Source: Prosthecobacter sp.
GTDB taxonomy: Bacteria; Verrucomicrobiota; Verrucomicrobiia; Verrucomicrobiales; Verrucomicrobiaceae
Direction of reading: 5' to 3'
DNA length: 64,000 nt
Assembly: GCA_019186985.1 (NCBI GenBank)
Contig: JABARQ010000039.1
Span: forward strand, 43,596-107,595
The notes below the pieces were generated by a model that had not been told where the DNA came from, did not search any database, and saw nothing but the letters and a program-made list of their open reading frames with translations. Position numbers and translations under genes: made by a program. Positions 12,884 through 22,281 of the stretch are shown in pieces; within the stretch, counting starts at the first letter, position 1, and every line of letters begins with the position of its first letter.

Positions 12884-14329
12884 TCACGTCTTTTGCAGCA
12901 CGACCAGGGTGATGTCGTCATGGCCGCGACGCCCTCCGCAAAAACGGTCCACCTCGCTGATCAGGCCGTCGATCACGGCGGCCGGCCCCTGCGGTGCAAG
13001 CCTGGCCAGCACCTGATGGATGCGCTCCTCGCCAAACTCCTCGCCCAGGGAGTCGAGCGCCTCGTTCACACCATCGGTGTACAGCAGCAGCGTGTCCCCC
13101 GCAGCCATCTGAAACTGGAGATCCTTGGTGACACGCTCAAAGACGTTGCCCTTGTCGATCCCGACGGCCAGCCCGCCGCTGTTCAAGGTCTCCACCTTCC
13201 CCGACTCCTTGCGCCAGACCAGGGGCCGGTTGTGTCCCGCCCTGGCCAGGGTGAACCCCGACCCATCTGCGGCGGCGACAAGGTAGATCATCGTGATGAA
13301 CATGTCCTCGCGGATGTCCGGATAGAGCAGCCGGTTGACCGCAGCCAGGGTGGCCGAGGGCGAGGCGCAGCCGGCGGCGCTGAACCTCAGCGCACTCCGG
13401 CACATGGCGGTGATGATGGCCGCGGCCGTTCCCTTGCCCGAGACGTCCGCGATCGAGACGCCAAGGCTGCCGTCCGCCAGGGAAATGTAGTCAAAGTAAT
13501 CCCCGCTCAGCACCCTGGCGGGAATGTTCTTCCCGGCGATCTTGAAGCCCGGCATTTGCGGCGCCTGGTCAGGCAGCAGGATGCGCTGGATTTCGCTGGC
13601 GCTGCGCAGCTCCATCTCGATCTGCTTTTTCTCCGCCGCATCCTGATGGGCCATGGCGTTCGCCAGGGCGAATGCGCACTGCTCAACCACCGACCGGAAC
13701 ACTTCAAAGTCGTTCGAATTGTAGGAACGGCCGTCCTTCGGCGAGGTAAGCGCCAGGACCCCCAGCCGACGGTTTCCTGAACTCATCGGACCGATCATCA
13801 CCGTCGTGCTGCCATGCAGGCTGCCACCATGGCCGCGCAGCCGGGGATCGGCGACCAGATCCTGGATGATCTCCACCTTCTGCTGTGCAAAAACATCCCC
13901 GACCAGATCTTCGCCCACAGGCACCGGATGCAGGCGCAGGAAGCTGAGCAGGGCGTTCCGGTTCGAACGCGCCATTCCGGCGATCCGTTCAGGCACGGAG
14001 ACGAGCGGCACGCACTTTTCGGAATGATGCCTCGGCACCAGCGACCTGCCGGCGCCGTCCAGCAGGTACAGGGCGCCGCCCGTGCTTTCCATCACCTTCA
14101 TCGCCCCTTCCACAATCAGCCGGTACATCGCCGACTGGCTGTCCTCCCTGGAAATGGCCTCGCCAAGGTCATGCAGGAAGCTGAACATGCGCCGCTCCTC
14201 CTCGACGATAGCCTGCTCCTCCTTGAGCAGGCGGGTGATCGCCTCGTTTTTCAACCGGTTGGCGCGCACCAGCAGAAGCACCGCCGCAACCAGGAAGAGG
14301 AGGAGGATGACGATCAGGAAGGTGTTCAT
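12884..14329 (-). CDS. GAF-SpoIIE (PP2C-type) serine phosphatase, RsbU-like
   Basis: 481 aa. One N-terminal membrane helix (about 4-22), a coiled-coil linker (about 25-55), a GAF-like sensor domain (about 55-225) and a C-terminal SpoIIE/PP2C phosphatase (about 245-480). PP2C metal-binding motifs are visible: SGDYFDY, SIADVSGKGTAAA and GHDDITLVV at the C terminus. RsbU-type enzymes dephosphorylate a STAS-domain anti-sigma antagonist and so release a sigma factor or other target. A STAS protein is encoded 67 bp upstream on the same strand, the expected partner. No HATPase anti-sigma kinase is adjacent. Confidence 0.9.
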   Translation of the reverse strand: MNTFLIVILLLFLVAAVLLLVRANRLKNEAITRLLKEEQAIVEEERRMFSFLHDLGEAISREDSQSAMYRLIVEGAMKVMESTGGALYLLDGAGRSLVPRHHSEKCVPLVSVPERIAGMARSNRNALLSFLRLHPVPVGEDLVGDVFAQQKVEIIQDLVADPRLRGHGGSLHGSTTVMIGPMSSGNRRLGVLALTSPKDGRSYNSNDFEVFRSVVEQCAFALANAMAHQDAAEKKQIEMELRSASEIQRILLPDQAPQMPGFKIAGKNIPARVLSGDYFDYISLADGSLGVSIADVSGKGTAAAIITAMCRSALRFSAAGCASPSATLAAVNRLLYPDIREDMFITMIYLVAAADGSGFTLARAGHNRPLVWRKESGKVETLNSGGLAVGIDKGNVFERVTKDLQFQMAAGDTLLLYTDGVNEALDSLGEEFGEERIHQVLARLAPQGPAAVIDGLISEVDRFCGGRRGHDDITLVVLQKT

Positions 14330-14396
14330 GCGGCGGCATCACCACGGACGGGTTCAGGCTGCGGATCATGCCCCAAACACGCCGGATGCACTAGGT

Positions 14397-14936
14397 TCAG
14401 GTGGAGGCGGGCACGGGCGGCGGACCTCCGAGTTCTTTTTCGAGAAAATGGATGACGTCCCTGAAGCGGGACTGGTTCTGCCGGCTGACGTTGGACAGCA
14501 TCCGGTGCGCCGTCAGGACATGCTCCGTCTGCTCCATCTTGCAGGCCGCCCCCTGCTCCTGGCAGAGGGAAAGATCCTCAACCACGACCTTTCTTTCCTC
14601 CGGCCAGCGCGTCCCGGCCACGTCCACATCCAAAATCTGATCCAGCCCCAGGTCATTGAGGATCTGACGGTTGCGCTCATTCGCATTCACCACGCTGAGG
14701 GTGCCGCCACCGTGCTCCAGCAGGTTCAGGGCCGTGCCCGTCAGGGTCCCCAGAAAGGTCGAATCCATCATCGAACAGTGTTCCAGGTCGATCACCAGGT
14801 CATGAACACCGGCATCCATGACCGCCTGGAAGGCTCGCTTGACCTGCACGGAATTAAGATAGCTGCCCCTCCCCTCGACCCGCAGCCAGAAAACCTTGCC
14901 AATTCGTCCGACGAGGATGTTTGAGAGGGAGGTCAT
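14397..14936 (-). CDS. STAS-domain protein, likely anti-sigma factor antagonist
   Basis: 179 aa. A STAS fold covers about residues 1-115, with the phosphorylation-site region LEHCSMMDSTFLGTL: the Ser after Asp matches the position phosphorylated in SpoIIAA/RsbV. About 60 extra C-terminal residues, ending in a Pro-rich tail, are longer than in minimal RsbV proteins and could be a separate helical segment. It is the first gene of a cluster that continues with the SpoIIE phosphatase, so the pair forms a partner-switching module. Confidence 0.85.
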   Translation of the reverse strand: MTSLSNILVGRIGKVFWLRVEGRGSYLNSVQVKRAFQAVMDAGVHDLVIDLEHCSMMDSTFLGTLTGTALNLLEHGGGTLSVVNANERNRQILNDLGLDQILDVDVAGTRWPEERKVVVEDLSLCQEQGAACKMEQTEHVLTAHRMLSNVSRQNQSRFRDVIHFLEKELGGPPPVPAST

Positions 14937-15061
14937 GGCGCAAGGGATGGCTTAACCCGCACAGGAAGTTCGCGCCAGAGCCACAGACGGATGCAGTCGC
15001 TTCCGGCATGACTGGATCATTCGTTGACAGGCGGCCCTCTGGATTTTCATCAGATGTGCAG

Positions 15062-15556
15062 TCAGTTCCACATGTAGGAGCGCTGGCTCACCAGTTCATC
15101 CTTCCCCCTCAGCAGGGTCACCTTCCACGCGGTCACCCGCCCGCCGGTGTTGTATTCATCACCGGTCACCTGAAAACGCGTCGTGTTGGATCGACGGACC
15201 TCCTCCACCTGCTGTTCGGCAACCTTCGTCGCCAGGCCGGTGTTGGCCTGACGGTATTCAAAGCGCACGGTGACAGGCTCGGCCCGGTCGTCCACCTTCC
15301 AGAAGACCGTGTAATAATGCCCGCTGCGGGAAAGCATCTCCGCCTTGGTGACCGCCCCGTAAAGGTAGTGCTGCCTCTCAAAAATCAGCGCCGGATCCTG
15401 GGTGGAGATCGGCTTGCCAGGGATCAGGTGGTAATATTTGACCCTCGAAATCCTGGCCCCGTTGCCGACCGAGGCGGAGGAGCAGGACATCAACGCGAAA
15501 GGCACCGCCACGAGCGCAAACAGGCGGAGGATGAGGCGGAGGGAACCAGGAGACAT
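15062..15556 (-). CDS. Putative lipoprotein of unknown function
   Basis: 164 aa from the ATG at 15556. The N terminus is a lipoprotein signal: basic start, hydrophobic core and lipobox LMSC at about residues 22-25, so Cys25 would be lipidated. The rest (about 140 aa) is mostly predicted beta structure (for example YYTVFWKVDD, TVRFEYR, RVTAWKVTLLRG) and is not recognised. The open frame continues upstream across the tRNA gene, but that extension is antisense to the tRNA and is not coding. It stands alone upstream of the STAS gene. Confidence 0.65.
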   Translation of the reverse strand: MSPGSLRLILRLFALVAVPFALMSCSSASVGNGARISRVKYYHLIPGKPISTQDPALIFERQHYLYGAVTKAEMLSRSGHYYTVFWKVDDRAEPVTVRFEYRQANTGLATKVAEQQVEEVRRSNTTRFQVTGDEYNTGGRVTAWKVTLLRGKDELVSQRSYMWN

Positions 15557-15952
15557 TCGTAGCCGGATTATTCCGAACAGAGCCCCTCCTGTCAACGCGA
15601 TGAAATCAGTGGAAATTTGTTTTTTACCCCCCGGCAGATGGCAGGCACGGACGAAAATCACGGCAATCCCGCCCAAGGACCACCGATTCCAGCCCCTCCC
15701 CCCCTTGAGCGTGCCTGCCCAGGCGCCTCCCAGGTGCCTCAAGCGGGAGGTGGGGGCGCAGCCGCCCTTGGTGACGTCGCAACGCTGTTCCGGCGCTTGC
15801 CGAAAAGCCCTGCCGGGCAGACCACCCTCGCAAAGTCCCCAAACCGCCTCGTGACATCTTTGCACCTGACCTGCAAATCCTCGTTGCAGACAAACTCCCT
15901 CCGCACATAGTCCCAATCCGCCTGGACCCGACACCTTCCAGACGCGGCCAAC
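15557..15952. other. Intergenic region without a supported gene
   Basis: These 396 bases lie between the lipoprotein start and the tRNA. The frames that cross them have no family signature or plausible start, and the longest is antisense to the tRNA. Apart from a possible tRNA promoter near 15884-15911, nothing is seen. Confidence 0.5.
15884..15911 (+). promoter_or_regulatory. Possible sigma70-type promoter of tRNA-Thr
   Basis: TTGCAG (15884-15889) and CATAGT (15906-15911) are separated by 16 bp and match the -35 and -10 consensus at four of six positions each. They lie about 40 bp upstream of the mature tRNA 5' end. Confidence 0.35.
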
Positions 15953-16027
<75 letters not shown>

Positions 16028-16166
16028 GCCTATTCCCCAGAGGGATTTGCGCCGCAAGTCGCCCTCATTTTAAGCGGATGTCGAAGCCATCCGGGTTCAG
16101 GGTAGACGGCGACAAAAGGTAGGCAGTGGTGGTCTGAAGCAGAAGAGCCGGGTCAACTGCCCGCCC

Positions 16167-19100
16167 TCACTTTCGACCGACCTGCATCCATTGGGTTTTT
16201 TCCATGCCGGAGGCGAGGTCGCGGACCTGGATCTGCCAGGCGCCTGGATCCTCGTTGGTGGCGATGTCCAGGCTGAGTTCCAGACGGCCCTTCTCCAGGG
16301 CATAATAACCACTGCCTTCGGCTCGCACGCCGTTGGCATCCCGGATGTCCACCTTGACCGGCACATGCCCCGGCACCAGGGCGTCGTCCGTGGTGGTCAG
16401 GCTGACCGCGACCTTGGCGGCGTTGCCACAGGTGGCCGTGGCCGGTGCCTCAAGCGACAGCTTCAGCAGCGGCTTGGGCGTGACCAGGTAAACCCGCCCC
16501 ACCCCCGGCCCGAGGTTCACCGGCCAGCTCAGCAGGCCCTCCGCCGCGCGGTTGGGAACAATCAGGCTGTGGCTGGTGAGATCATAAACACTGGCGCTGT
16601 CCTGGTTCAGCGTCAGCGTGCCCTGGCTGGGCAGGCCGTTTTCCATGACCAGGCCGTGCTGGCCGACATAGGTTCCTGGCTCGCGACGGTCATTGACCAC
16701 AAAGAGGTAAAGCGATTCGCCGCTGCGGCGCGTGCGGGTGATGATCTCCGGATTGTCCATCTGCACCCGGGGCTTCCAGCCGAGCGCCTGCAGCTTGTCC
16801 GGCAGCGTGCCAGCCAGGGCCAGCACGGCCGCCTTGTCCTTCACGGCATTCCTTTCACGCTTGAAGCTGGAGATCACCAGGTCGGCCTTCAGGCCCGGAC
16901 AGAGAAACTCATCGGCGATGATTTTGCCGCCGCGCTTCTGCCAGTCGCTGATCTTCTTCACCACGCCTTCCGTCAGGACGTCGCACTCGGGCATGAGCAG
17001 GAGCTTCCTGCCTGAGAGACCGTTCTTGAGCAGGGTTTCCTCGAAAAGGATGTCCGTCTGCACATGGGCATGCTGCATGGCCTGCCAGAAGTCGGCCGAC
17101 CAGCCGTTGTTGCTGCCATAGCCGCCACGACGCGCGAACATCTGCGAGGTGAAGCTTTCCAGCATGGCCACCTCGCTGCGTTCGGCAGGCACCTTCATCA
17201 GCGTGGGGCCGAGGGGCTCGGCCACCTCGTGAATCAGGTCGCGCAGCACATGCACGGTGTTCGGGTTGGTGAACCGGTAGGAGCTGGTGCTGCCAGGGTT
17301 GTCCACCAGCGACTGCCAGCCATGATACATGATGCCCTGGACGGGACGCGCGATCTTCGTCCAGAAGGCCTCACGCAGGTGCATGGGGGAGATGGTGATG
17401 TAGGCCGCGTCCGGGTCATGGTCCTGCCAGGCGACAAGCTCGCCCGGGCCCTTGGCGCCGATGGGAGCGGTCTGGGATCGATACCAGATGATCTGCGTCA
17501 TCTTCATCACGCGCTGGTTTCTGCCGCCGGCCTCGCTCATGGCAAAAAGCTGGTCCGTGGCCAGGCCGATGCGCTGAGGATCCGGATAGGTGTAGGTCCA
17601 GTGCGAAAGCACGTCCACACTGCCGCCGGCGCCGCTGATGCTGGGCTGGCGCACCGCCGGGTCAAAGAAGGTCCACAGGTCCCTGCGGCCCGCGCTTTTC
17701 ACGCCCTTGCCCAGCGCCGAATGCAGGCCGTTCCAGCCATCGCCCACCGTCCAGAACCAGCGGTAGTACTTCAGGATGGAATGATCGTCAGGAATGACCC
17801 GGCTGGCCGGAAAGTCCTTCAGCCGCGTGTGATCCACGCCCCATTTGTGGACCACCTCCGACGGGATGTCGGCATTCGCGAACTTGCGGTAGCCTTCGAC
17901 ATCGACCGGGTTGAACGAAGGCGCGTTGTGGTCGCGGACCTCCGTGTTGATCAGGGCGGAGGTGAAGGCCGGGTGGCTGCCATAGGTCTTGGCGATGCTC
18001 TGGCCCACGGTTTGAAAAAAGGGTGCAAACTCCGGGATGCTCGCGCAGATGTCCTGCCGCTCATAAACCTTGCCGCCGCGGTCCACACGCAGGTTTCTGG
18101 GATCGCTTTTCAACACATCGGAAGGCGACAGGCTGGCGACCACCTCCAGGCCGTTGCGCAGGGCATCGTCGAGCACGTTTGTCGTCCGGGCGATGTCCTC
18201 GGGCTTTCCGGGCGGCAGCTCCCGCTTGCGCAGCCACATCTCGGCGCTTCCAGCGTCCCGGAGACCGATGAAATGCGTGAACCCGATGTCCTTGAGCCTG
18301 GCGATTTCATCGCCGCCCGCGCCCCACATCACCACCGGCAGACGCGGAGCCATCCTTGGCACGATCTCATAGGTGCTGGACTGCTCCGTCGTGTAGCCTG
18401 CGGATTCAAACCGCACCTTCAGCGTGTAGCGACCCGGCTTCAGGGTTGTGTCAGGAAGATGGGTCGCCGTGTGACGTCCTCCGGGCTTGATGTCGGGCAG
18501 GATGAACTCCTCGTCCTTGCCCGCGCAGCTCAGCCTTAGACGTGCTCCGACGAGCTTTTCCCGACGCAGGTTGGTGCAGACAATCTCCAGGGGATTGACA
18601 CCGGTCTCCATGCGCCGCCAGACGCTGCGTGAGGAAGTGATGACCAGGCTGGCGCGCTCAAACTTCAATGCACCTTCGCAGATGCGCACTTCATCGATGC
18701 AACCGGGAAAGCCTCCGTAGTTGCTGCCCAGCCTGTCCCCGATGCTCAACGCTTTGACACCCGGCGTGACCGCGCCGTATCCCGTCAGCTTCATGCCTCC
18801 GATCCGGGAGCCGTTGAGGAAGAACGTGCCATCCCCCGCCCCGTCATAAACAAAGGCCGCATGCTGCCATGCAGCCTCCAGCTTCACAGGGTCTGAATGG
18901 ATGACCCTGGACTCCCCGCCAAAACCCAGCGTGACAAAAAAGCGACGGGCGCCCGCCTTGTCCGCCTCGGTGACCTGCCAGGCGTAGTCCTGGTGGTCGA
19001 CATACTTTTTGTCGAGCAGGTAGGCGCGTTGAGAGGGCGGCCAGTCCTGCTTGGGCCGGATCCACATCTCAAGCGTGAAGGCACCCTTCGGTGAAAGAGC

Positions 19101-19409
19101 CGGCTTCGGCCCGCTCAACGCCGCATGGCGCCTGTCCTGGATGGGATATCCAGGGAAGGACTCCAGCGCATTTCCAAACTTTCCCTCCGCCCCTGTGTTC
19201 GCGCCCTGAAGCTGCAGGTCGTTGCCTTTGCCGGACAGGTCCTTCAGCGCAGCCTCACCGTCGAACCTCCAATACCCCAGCACATGCGGCCCGTTCGCAT
19301 CGGCCTCCGTGTAGCCAGCCTCCCAGGTTTCCTGTGTGGCGGCGACAACGACAAGGGGAAGAAAGAGCAGAGTGGACAGCAGGCGCATGAGTGGAATGCT
19401 CATACGCAT
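16167..19409 (-). CDS. Large secreted LamG-domain protein, putative glycoside hydrolase
   Basis: About 1080 aa with an N-terminal signal peptide (hydrophobic LLSTLLFLPLVVVAA, cleavage after Ala). Residues about 35-240 form a LamG/concanavalin-like jellyroll (ALSPKGAFTLEMWIRP, CIDEVRICEG), a carbohydrate-binding type fold. The central 600 residues resemble a TIM-barrel hydrolase of the GH-A type followed by a beta-galactosidase trimerisation-like region (ADEFLCPGLKADLVI), and the C terminus has Ig-like beta segments. The likely role is extracellular polysaccharide binding and cleavage, but no GH family is assigned and no catalytic pair is claimed. Starts at 19409, 19403 and 19388 are all possible. 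Confidence 0.65.
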   Translation of the reverse strand: MRMSIPLMRLLSTLLFLPLVVVAATQETWEAGYTEADANGPHVLGYWRFDGEAALKDLSGKGNDLQLQGANTGAEGKFGNALESFPGYPIQDRRHAALSGPKPALSPKGAFTLEMWIRPKQDWPPSQRAYLLDKKYVDHQDYAWQVTEADKAGARRFFVTLGFGGESRVIHSDPVKLEAAWQHAAFVYDGAGDGTFFLNGSRIGGMKLTGYGAVTPGVKALSIGDRLGSNYGGFPGCIDEVRICEGALKFERASLVITSSRSVWRRMETGVNPLEIVCTNLRREKLVGARLRLSCAGKDEEFILPDIKPGGRHTATHLPDTTLKPGRYTLKVRFESAGYTTEQSSTYEIVPRMAPRLPVVMWGAGGDEIARLKDIGFTHFIGLRDAGSAEMWLRKRELPPGKPEDIARTTNVLDDALRNGLEVVASLSPSDVLKSDPRNLRVDRGGKVYERQDICASIPEFAPFFQTVGQSIAKTYGSHPAFTSALINTEVRDHNAPSFNPVDVEGYRKFANADIPSEVVHKWGVDHTRLKDFPASRVIPDDHSILKYYRWFWTVGDGWNGLHSALGKGVKSAGRRDLWTFFDPAVRQPSISGAGGSVDVLSHWTYTYPDPQRIGLATDQLFAMSEAGGRNQRVMKMTQIIWYRSQTAPIGAKGPGELVAWQDHDPDAAYITISPMHLREAFWTKIARPVQGIMYHGWQSLVDNPGSTSSYRFTNPNTVHVLRDLIHEVAEPLGPTLMKVPAERSEVAMLESFTSQMFARRGGYGSNNGWSADFWQAMQHAHVQTDILFEETLLKNGLSGRKLLLMPECDVLTEGVVKKISDWQKRGGKIIADEFLCPGLKADLVISSFKRERNAVKDKAAVLALAGTLPDKLQALGWKPRVQMDNPEIITRTRRSGESLYLFVVNDRREPGTYVGQHGLVMENGLPSQGTLTLNQDSASVYDLTSHSLIVPNRAAEGLLSWPVNLGPGVGRVYLVTPKPLLKLSLEAPATATCGNAAKVAVSLTTTDDALVPGHVPVKVDIRDANGVRAEGSGYYALEKGRLELSLDIATNEDPGAWQIQVRDLASGMEKTQWMQVGRK

Positions 19410-19559
19410 CCGGCGACCCGGCCTGTCAAAGCTTCGAGCATGGCCTGGATCCCGCTCCATAGAAACCTCCATGACCCATGCCTTCCATCCGGCGACAGCC
19501 CCTCCAGCGGGTTGCGGCATCGTTTGTTCAGCTTGAAGGGCCTTTTTGTGCGGACAAAC

Positions 19560-20633
19560 ATGCAAGCCCCCCTTTTCATCCACATCGGCACGCACAAGAC
19601 CGGTTCCACGGCCATTCAGCGGGCGTTCAGGGCGGATGAAAAGGCGCTCCGGAAGGAAGGCCTCGTGCGGCTGCGTTCCTGTGACAGGATCGCCCTTCCC
19701 AGCCTGGACGCGACGGAGCTGGAAGCCATGACCTCATCGCTGCGAGAGGAGGCAGGAGGGCAGGCAGGCAGGCCCATGCGCTTCCTCATGACCTCCGAGG
19801 GCTTCAGCGGTGATCCCATGACGGGTTATGCCGACGCCCCCGTCGTCGCCTCGCGCCTCCGGGCCGCGACCCATGGCTTTGACGCCAGGATCATCCTTTT
19901 CCTGCGCAGGCAGGATGACTTCATCGAATCCTGGTACACCCAGCGGATTCATGAAGGACGTTCGGAAACCTTCGATGAGTTTCTCCAGCTCATCCGCCTG
20001 GAGGAGATGAGCTGGCTGAGGCTGGCCGAAGCCTACGCCGCAGAATTTGGCAGGGAAAACATCATCGTCCGCAGATATCACAAGGCCTTTTACCCCGAAC
20101 CCGCCGACCTGCTGGCGGACTTCTGCGGGATTGTCGGAGTCCGCAAGGAGCTGATCGCCCGAAGCCTGGGCAGGGTTCGCAACCAGGGCTTTTCCAAGGA
20201 GGCCGTCGAACTGGCCCGCTTCTGCAACCCCCATCTGGACAAGGGGCGGCAGAAGCAGCTTCGCCAGCTCCTGCAGACCATCAGCGCCAAGCCGGTTTTC
20301 AGCAGCTACTCCTACTTCACCCGGCAGCAGCGTGAGCAGCTCCTGGCGCTCCATCAGGCCTCCAACGATGCAGTGGCCAGGCTCTACCTTCCCGACGGCA
20401 GGGGCGCTCCATTGTTCCCGTCCGATGTGCCTTCCGAAGCCTGCTCCAGAACCACCGGCACGGAGCAGGAGCCACCGCTTCAGCTTACCCTGGTCAAAAT
20501 GCTCCTGGAAATGAAGGCGGCGGAAAAGCGGTCGGGAATCCTTCGCTTTGTCATGAGGGTGGAACGTGCCTTCCATGCCATCCGCCAGCGTCACAAGAAG
20601 GGCGCAGACGCCGTCCGCCCGCCAGGGGGCTGA
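19560..20633 (+). CDS. Sulfotransferase-family protein
   Basis: 357 aa. The N terminus FIHIGTHKTGSTAIQ is the 5'-phosphosulfate-binding loop of PAPS-dependent sulfotransferases. The segment IILFLRRQDDFIESWY at about residue 115 fits the 3'-phosphate-binding motif (Arg followed by Ser). These enzymes move sulfate from PAPS to hydroxyls on carbohydrates or lipids. The start ATG 19560 places the loop near the N terminus as expected. It is divergent from the LamG-hydrolase gene (150 bp), and a role in building surface glycans is possible. The C-terminal 60 residues are basic and not recognised. Confidence 0.75.
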   Translation: MQAPLFIHIGTHKTGSTAIQRAFRADEKALRKEGLVRLRSCDRIALPSLDATELEAMTSSLREEAGGQAGRPMRFLMTSEGFSGDPMTGYADAPVVASRLRAATHGFDARIILFLRRQDDFIESWYTQRIHEGRSETFDEFLQLIRLEEMSWLRLAEAYAAEFGRENIIVRRYHKAFYPEPADLLADFCGIVGVRKELIARSLGRVRNQGFSKEAVELARFCNPHLDKGRQKQLRQLLQTISAKPVFSSYSYFTRQQREQLLALHQASNDAVARLYLPDGRGAPLFPSDVPSEACSRTTGTEQEPPLQLTLVKMLLEMKAAEKRSGILRFVMRVERAFHAIRQRHKKGADAVRPPGG

Positions 20634-20747
20634 GCTTTCAGCCATGCACAAACAAGACACGGACGGACGCTGCCCGAACCGCAGCGGAGGATGTCGTCCT
20701 GCCGATCGCCTGAAGGAGACGAAGCCTTCGGGCGTTATTCTGGCGGC

Positions 20748-22172
20748 ATGACTTCTTCTTCCTTCCAGCTTTCGCAACGGACCCGCCGCGCCTTCCTTGG
20801 CAGGGCTTCGCAGGGCCTTGGAACCTTGGCGCTGGCCTCCTTGCTGGAATCTTCCGATGCGGCGGCAGCTCCCATGACCGGCATCCTCGGCGCCCCCCAC
20901 CGCCCCCAGAAGGCCAAGCGCGTCATCTGGCTGACCATGGCGGGCGGCCCCTCGCACCTGGAAACCTTCGACCCCAAGCCGAGGCTCGCCGAGATGGATG
21001 GCAAGCCGATGCCGGAATCCTTCACCAAGGGCCAGCAGCTCGCCCAGCTTCAAGGCAAGCCGCTCATGTGCTTCGGCCCGCAGCACAAGTTCGCCAGGTT
21101 CGGCCGCAGCCAGGTCGAAATCTGCGAGCTGTTCCCGAACATCGGGCGCGTGATTGATGACATCTGCCTGATCCGCAGCATGACCACGGACGCCATCAAC
21201 CACGACCCGGCGCACATGTTCATGAACACCGGCTCGCAGATCGCCGGCCGTCCGAGCATGGGCGCCTGGGTGACCTACGGCCTGGGCACCGAAGCCAGCG
21301 ACCTGCCCGGCTTCGTCGTGCTGACCTCCCTCGGCCGCGGCGGCCAGAACCAGCCCATCGCGGCGCGCCAGTGGAGCAGCGGCTTCCTGCCTTCCAAACA
21401 CCAGGGCGTGCAGCTCCGCGCCAAGGGCGACCCGGTGCTTTACCTTGGCAATCCAGGCGGGGTCACGCGGGAGCGGCAGGGAGCCGATGTGGCGGCCATT
21501 CATGCGCTCAACCAGCAGCATGCCGCGCGTGTGGAGGATCCGGAGATCGCCACCCGCATCGCCCAGTATGAAATGGCCTTCCAGATGCAGGCCAGCGTGC
21601 CCGACCTGATGGATGTCAGCGGCGAGGGCCCGAAAACCCTTGAGCTGTACGGCTGCCAGCCGGGCGACGGCTCCTTTGCCTCCAACTGCCTTCTCGCCCG
21701 CCGTCTGGCCGAACGCGGGGTGCGTTTCATCCAGCTTTATCACAAGGACTGGGACCACCATGGCGGCGTCAAGGAAGGTGTCAGGCTGAAGGCCGAGGAG
21801 ATCGACCGCGCCTGCATGGCGCTGATCACCGACCTGAAGCAGCGCGGCATGCTGGAGGACACGCTCATCGTGTGGGCGGGCGAGTTCGGCCGCACGCCGA
21901 TGTCCCAGGGCGGCAGCGGACGGGATCACCACAACAAGGCCATGTCCGTCTGGATGGCCGGGGCGGGCATCCAGGGCGGCATCGTGCATGGGGCCACCGA
22001 CGACCTGGGCTACGCCGCCATCGAGAAGGTCACCACCGTGCATGACCTGCACGCCACCATGCTGCATCAGCTCGGCATCGACCACGACGCCTTCAGCTTC
22101 AAGTTCCAGGGCCTGGACGCCCGGCTCAGCGGCGTCGAGGGCGCCAGGATCATCAAGGACATCCTGGCCTGA
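20748..22172 (+). CDS. DUF1501 family protein, Tat-exported (first copy)
   Basis: 474 aa. The twin-arginine signal RTRRAFLGRAS supports the ATG at 20748. DUF1501 features are AKRVIWLTMAGGPSHLETFDPKP, a central GRPSMGAWVTYGLG and a C-terminal EFGRTPMSQGG...GRDHHNK, with conserved His/Asp residues like those of the alkaline-phosphatase/sulfatase superfamily. The family is very abundant in Planctomycetes and Verrucomicrobia and is usually encoded after a DUF1549/DUF1553 cytochrome-like protein. No such partner is adjacent here. The biochemical role is not established. About 35-40% of the residues look shared with the second copy at 30273 (estimate by eye). Confidence 0.9.
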   Translation: MTSSSFQLSQRTRRAFLGRASQGLGTLALASLLESSDAAAAPMTGILGAPHRPQKAKRVIWLTMAGGPSHLETFDPKPRLAEMDGKPMPESFTKGQQLAQLQGKPLMCFGPQHKFARFGRSQVEICELFPNIGRVIDDICLIRSMTTDAINHDPAHMFMNTGSQIAGRPSMGAWVTYGLGTEASDLPGFVVLTSLGRGGQNQPIAARQWSSGFLPSKHQGVQLRAKGDPVLYLGNPGGVTRERQGADVAAIHALNQQHAARVEDPEIATRIAQYEMAFQMQASVPDLMDVSGEGPKTLELYGCQPGDGSFASNCLLARRLAERGVRFIQLYHKDWDHHGGVKEGVRLKAEEIDRACMALITDLKQRGMLEDTLIVWAGEFGRTPMSQGGSGRDHHNKAMSVWMAGAGIQGGIVHGATDDLGYAAIEKVTTVHDLHATMLHQLGIDHDAFSFKFQGLDARLSGVEGARIIKDILA

Positions 22173-22221
22173 CAGGGCAGGCATCCAGCACGGAAGGCGG
22201 CGCGGCCTGTCCCAGACCTAA

Positions 22222-22256
22222 CAAAAAGCGCCTCCACACGAGGGAATGGAGGCGCT
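22222..22256 (-). terminator. Rho-independent terminator of the PDZ-protein gene
   Basis: A perfect 10-bp stem (AGCGCCTCCA at 22227-22236 with TGGAGGCGCT at 22247-22256) encloses a 10-base loop. Read on the minus strand it ends in TTTTTG, so it terminates the ECF/PDZ operon whose last gene stops at 22282. No T-run occurs on the plus side. Confidence 0.85.
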
Positions 22257-22281
22257 GCTGGAGGGGTCGGCCGGAGGCGGC

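Noticed and set aside
19734..22184. Long minus-strand open frame opposite the sulfotransferase and DUF1501 genes
   Set aside because: Low-complexity composition and no family motif; the plus strand encodes recognisable proteins.
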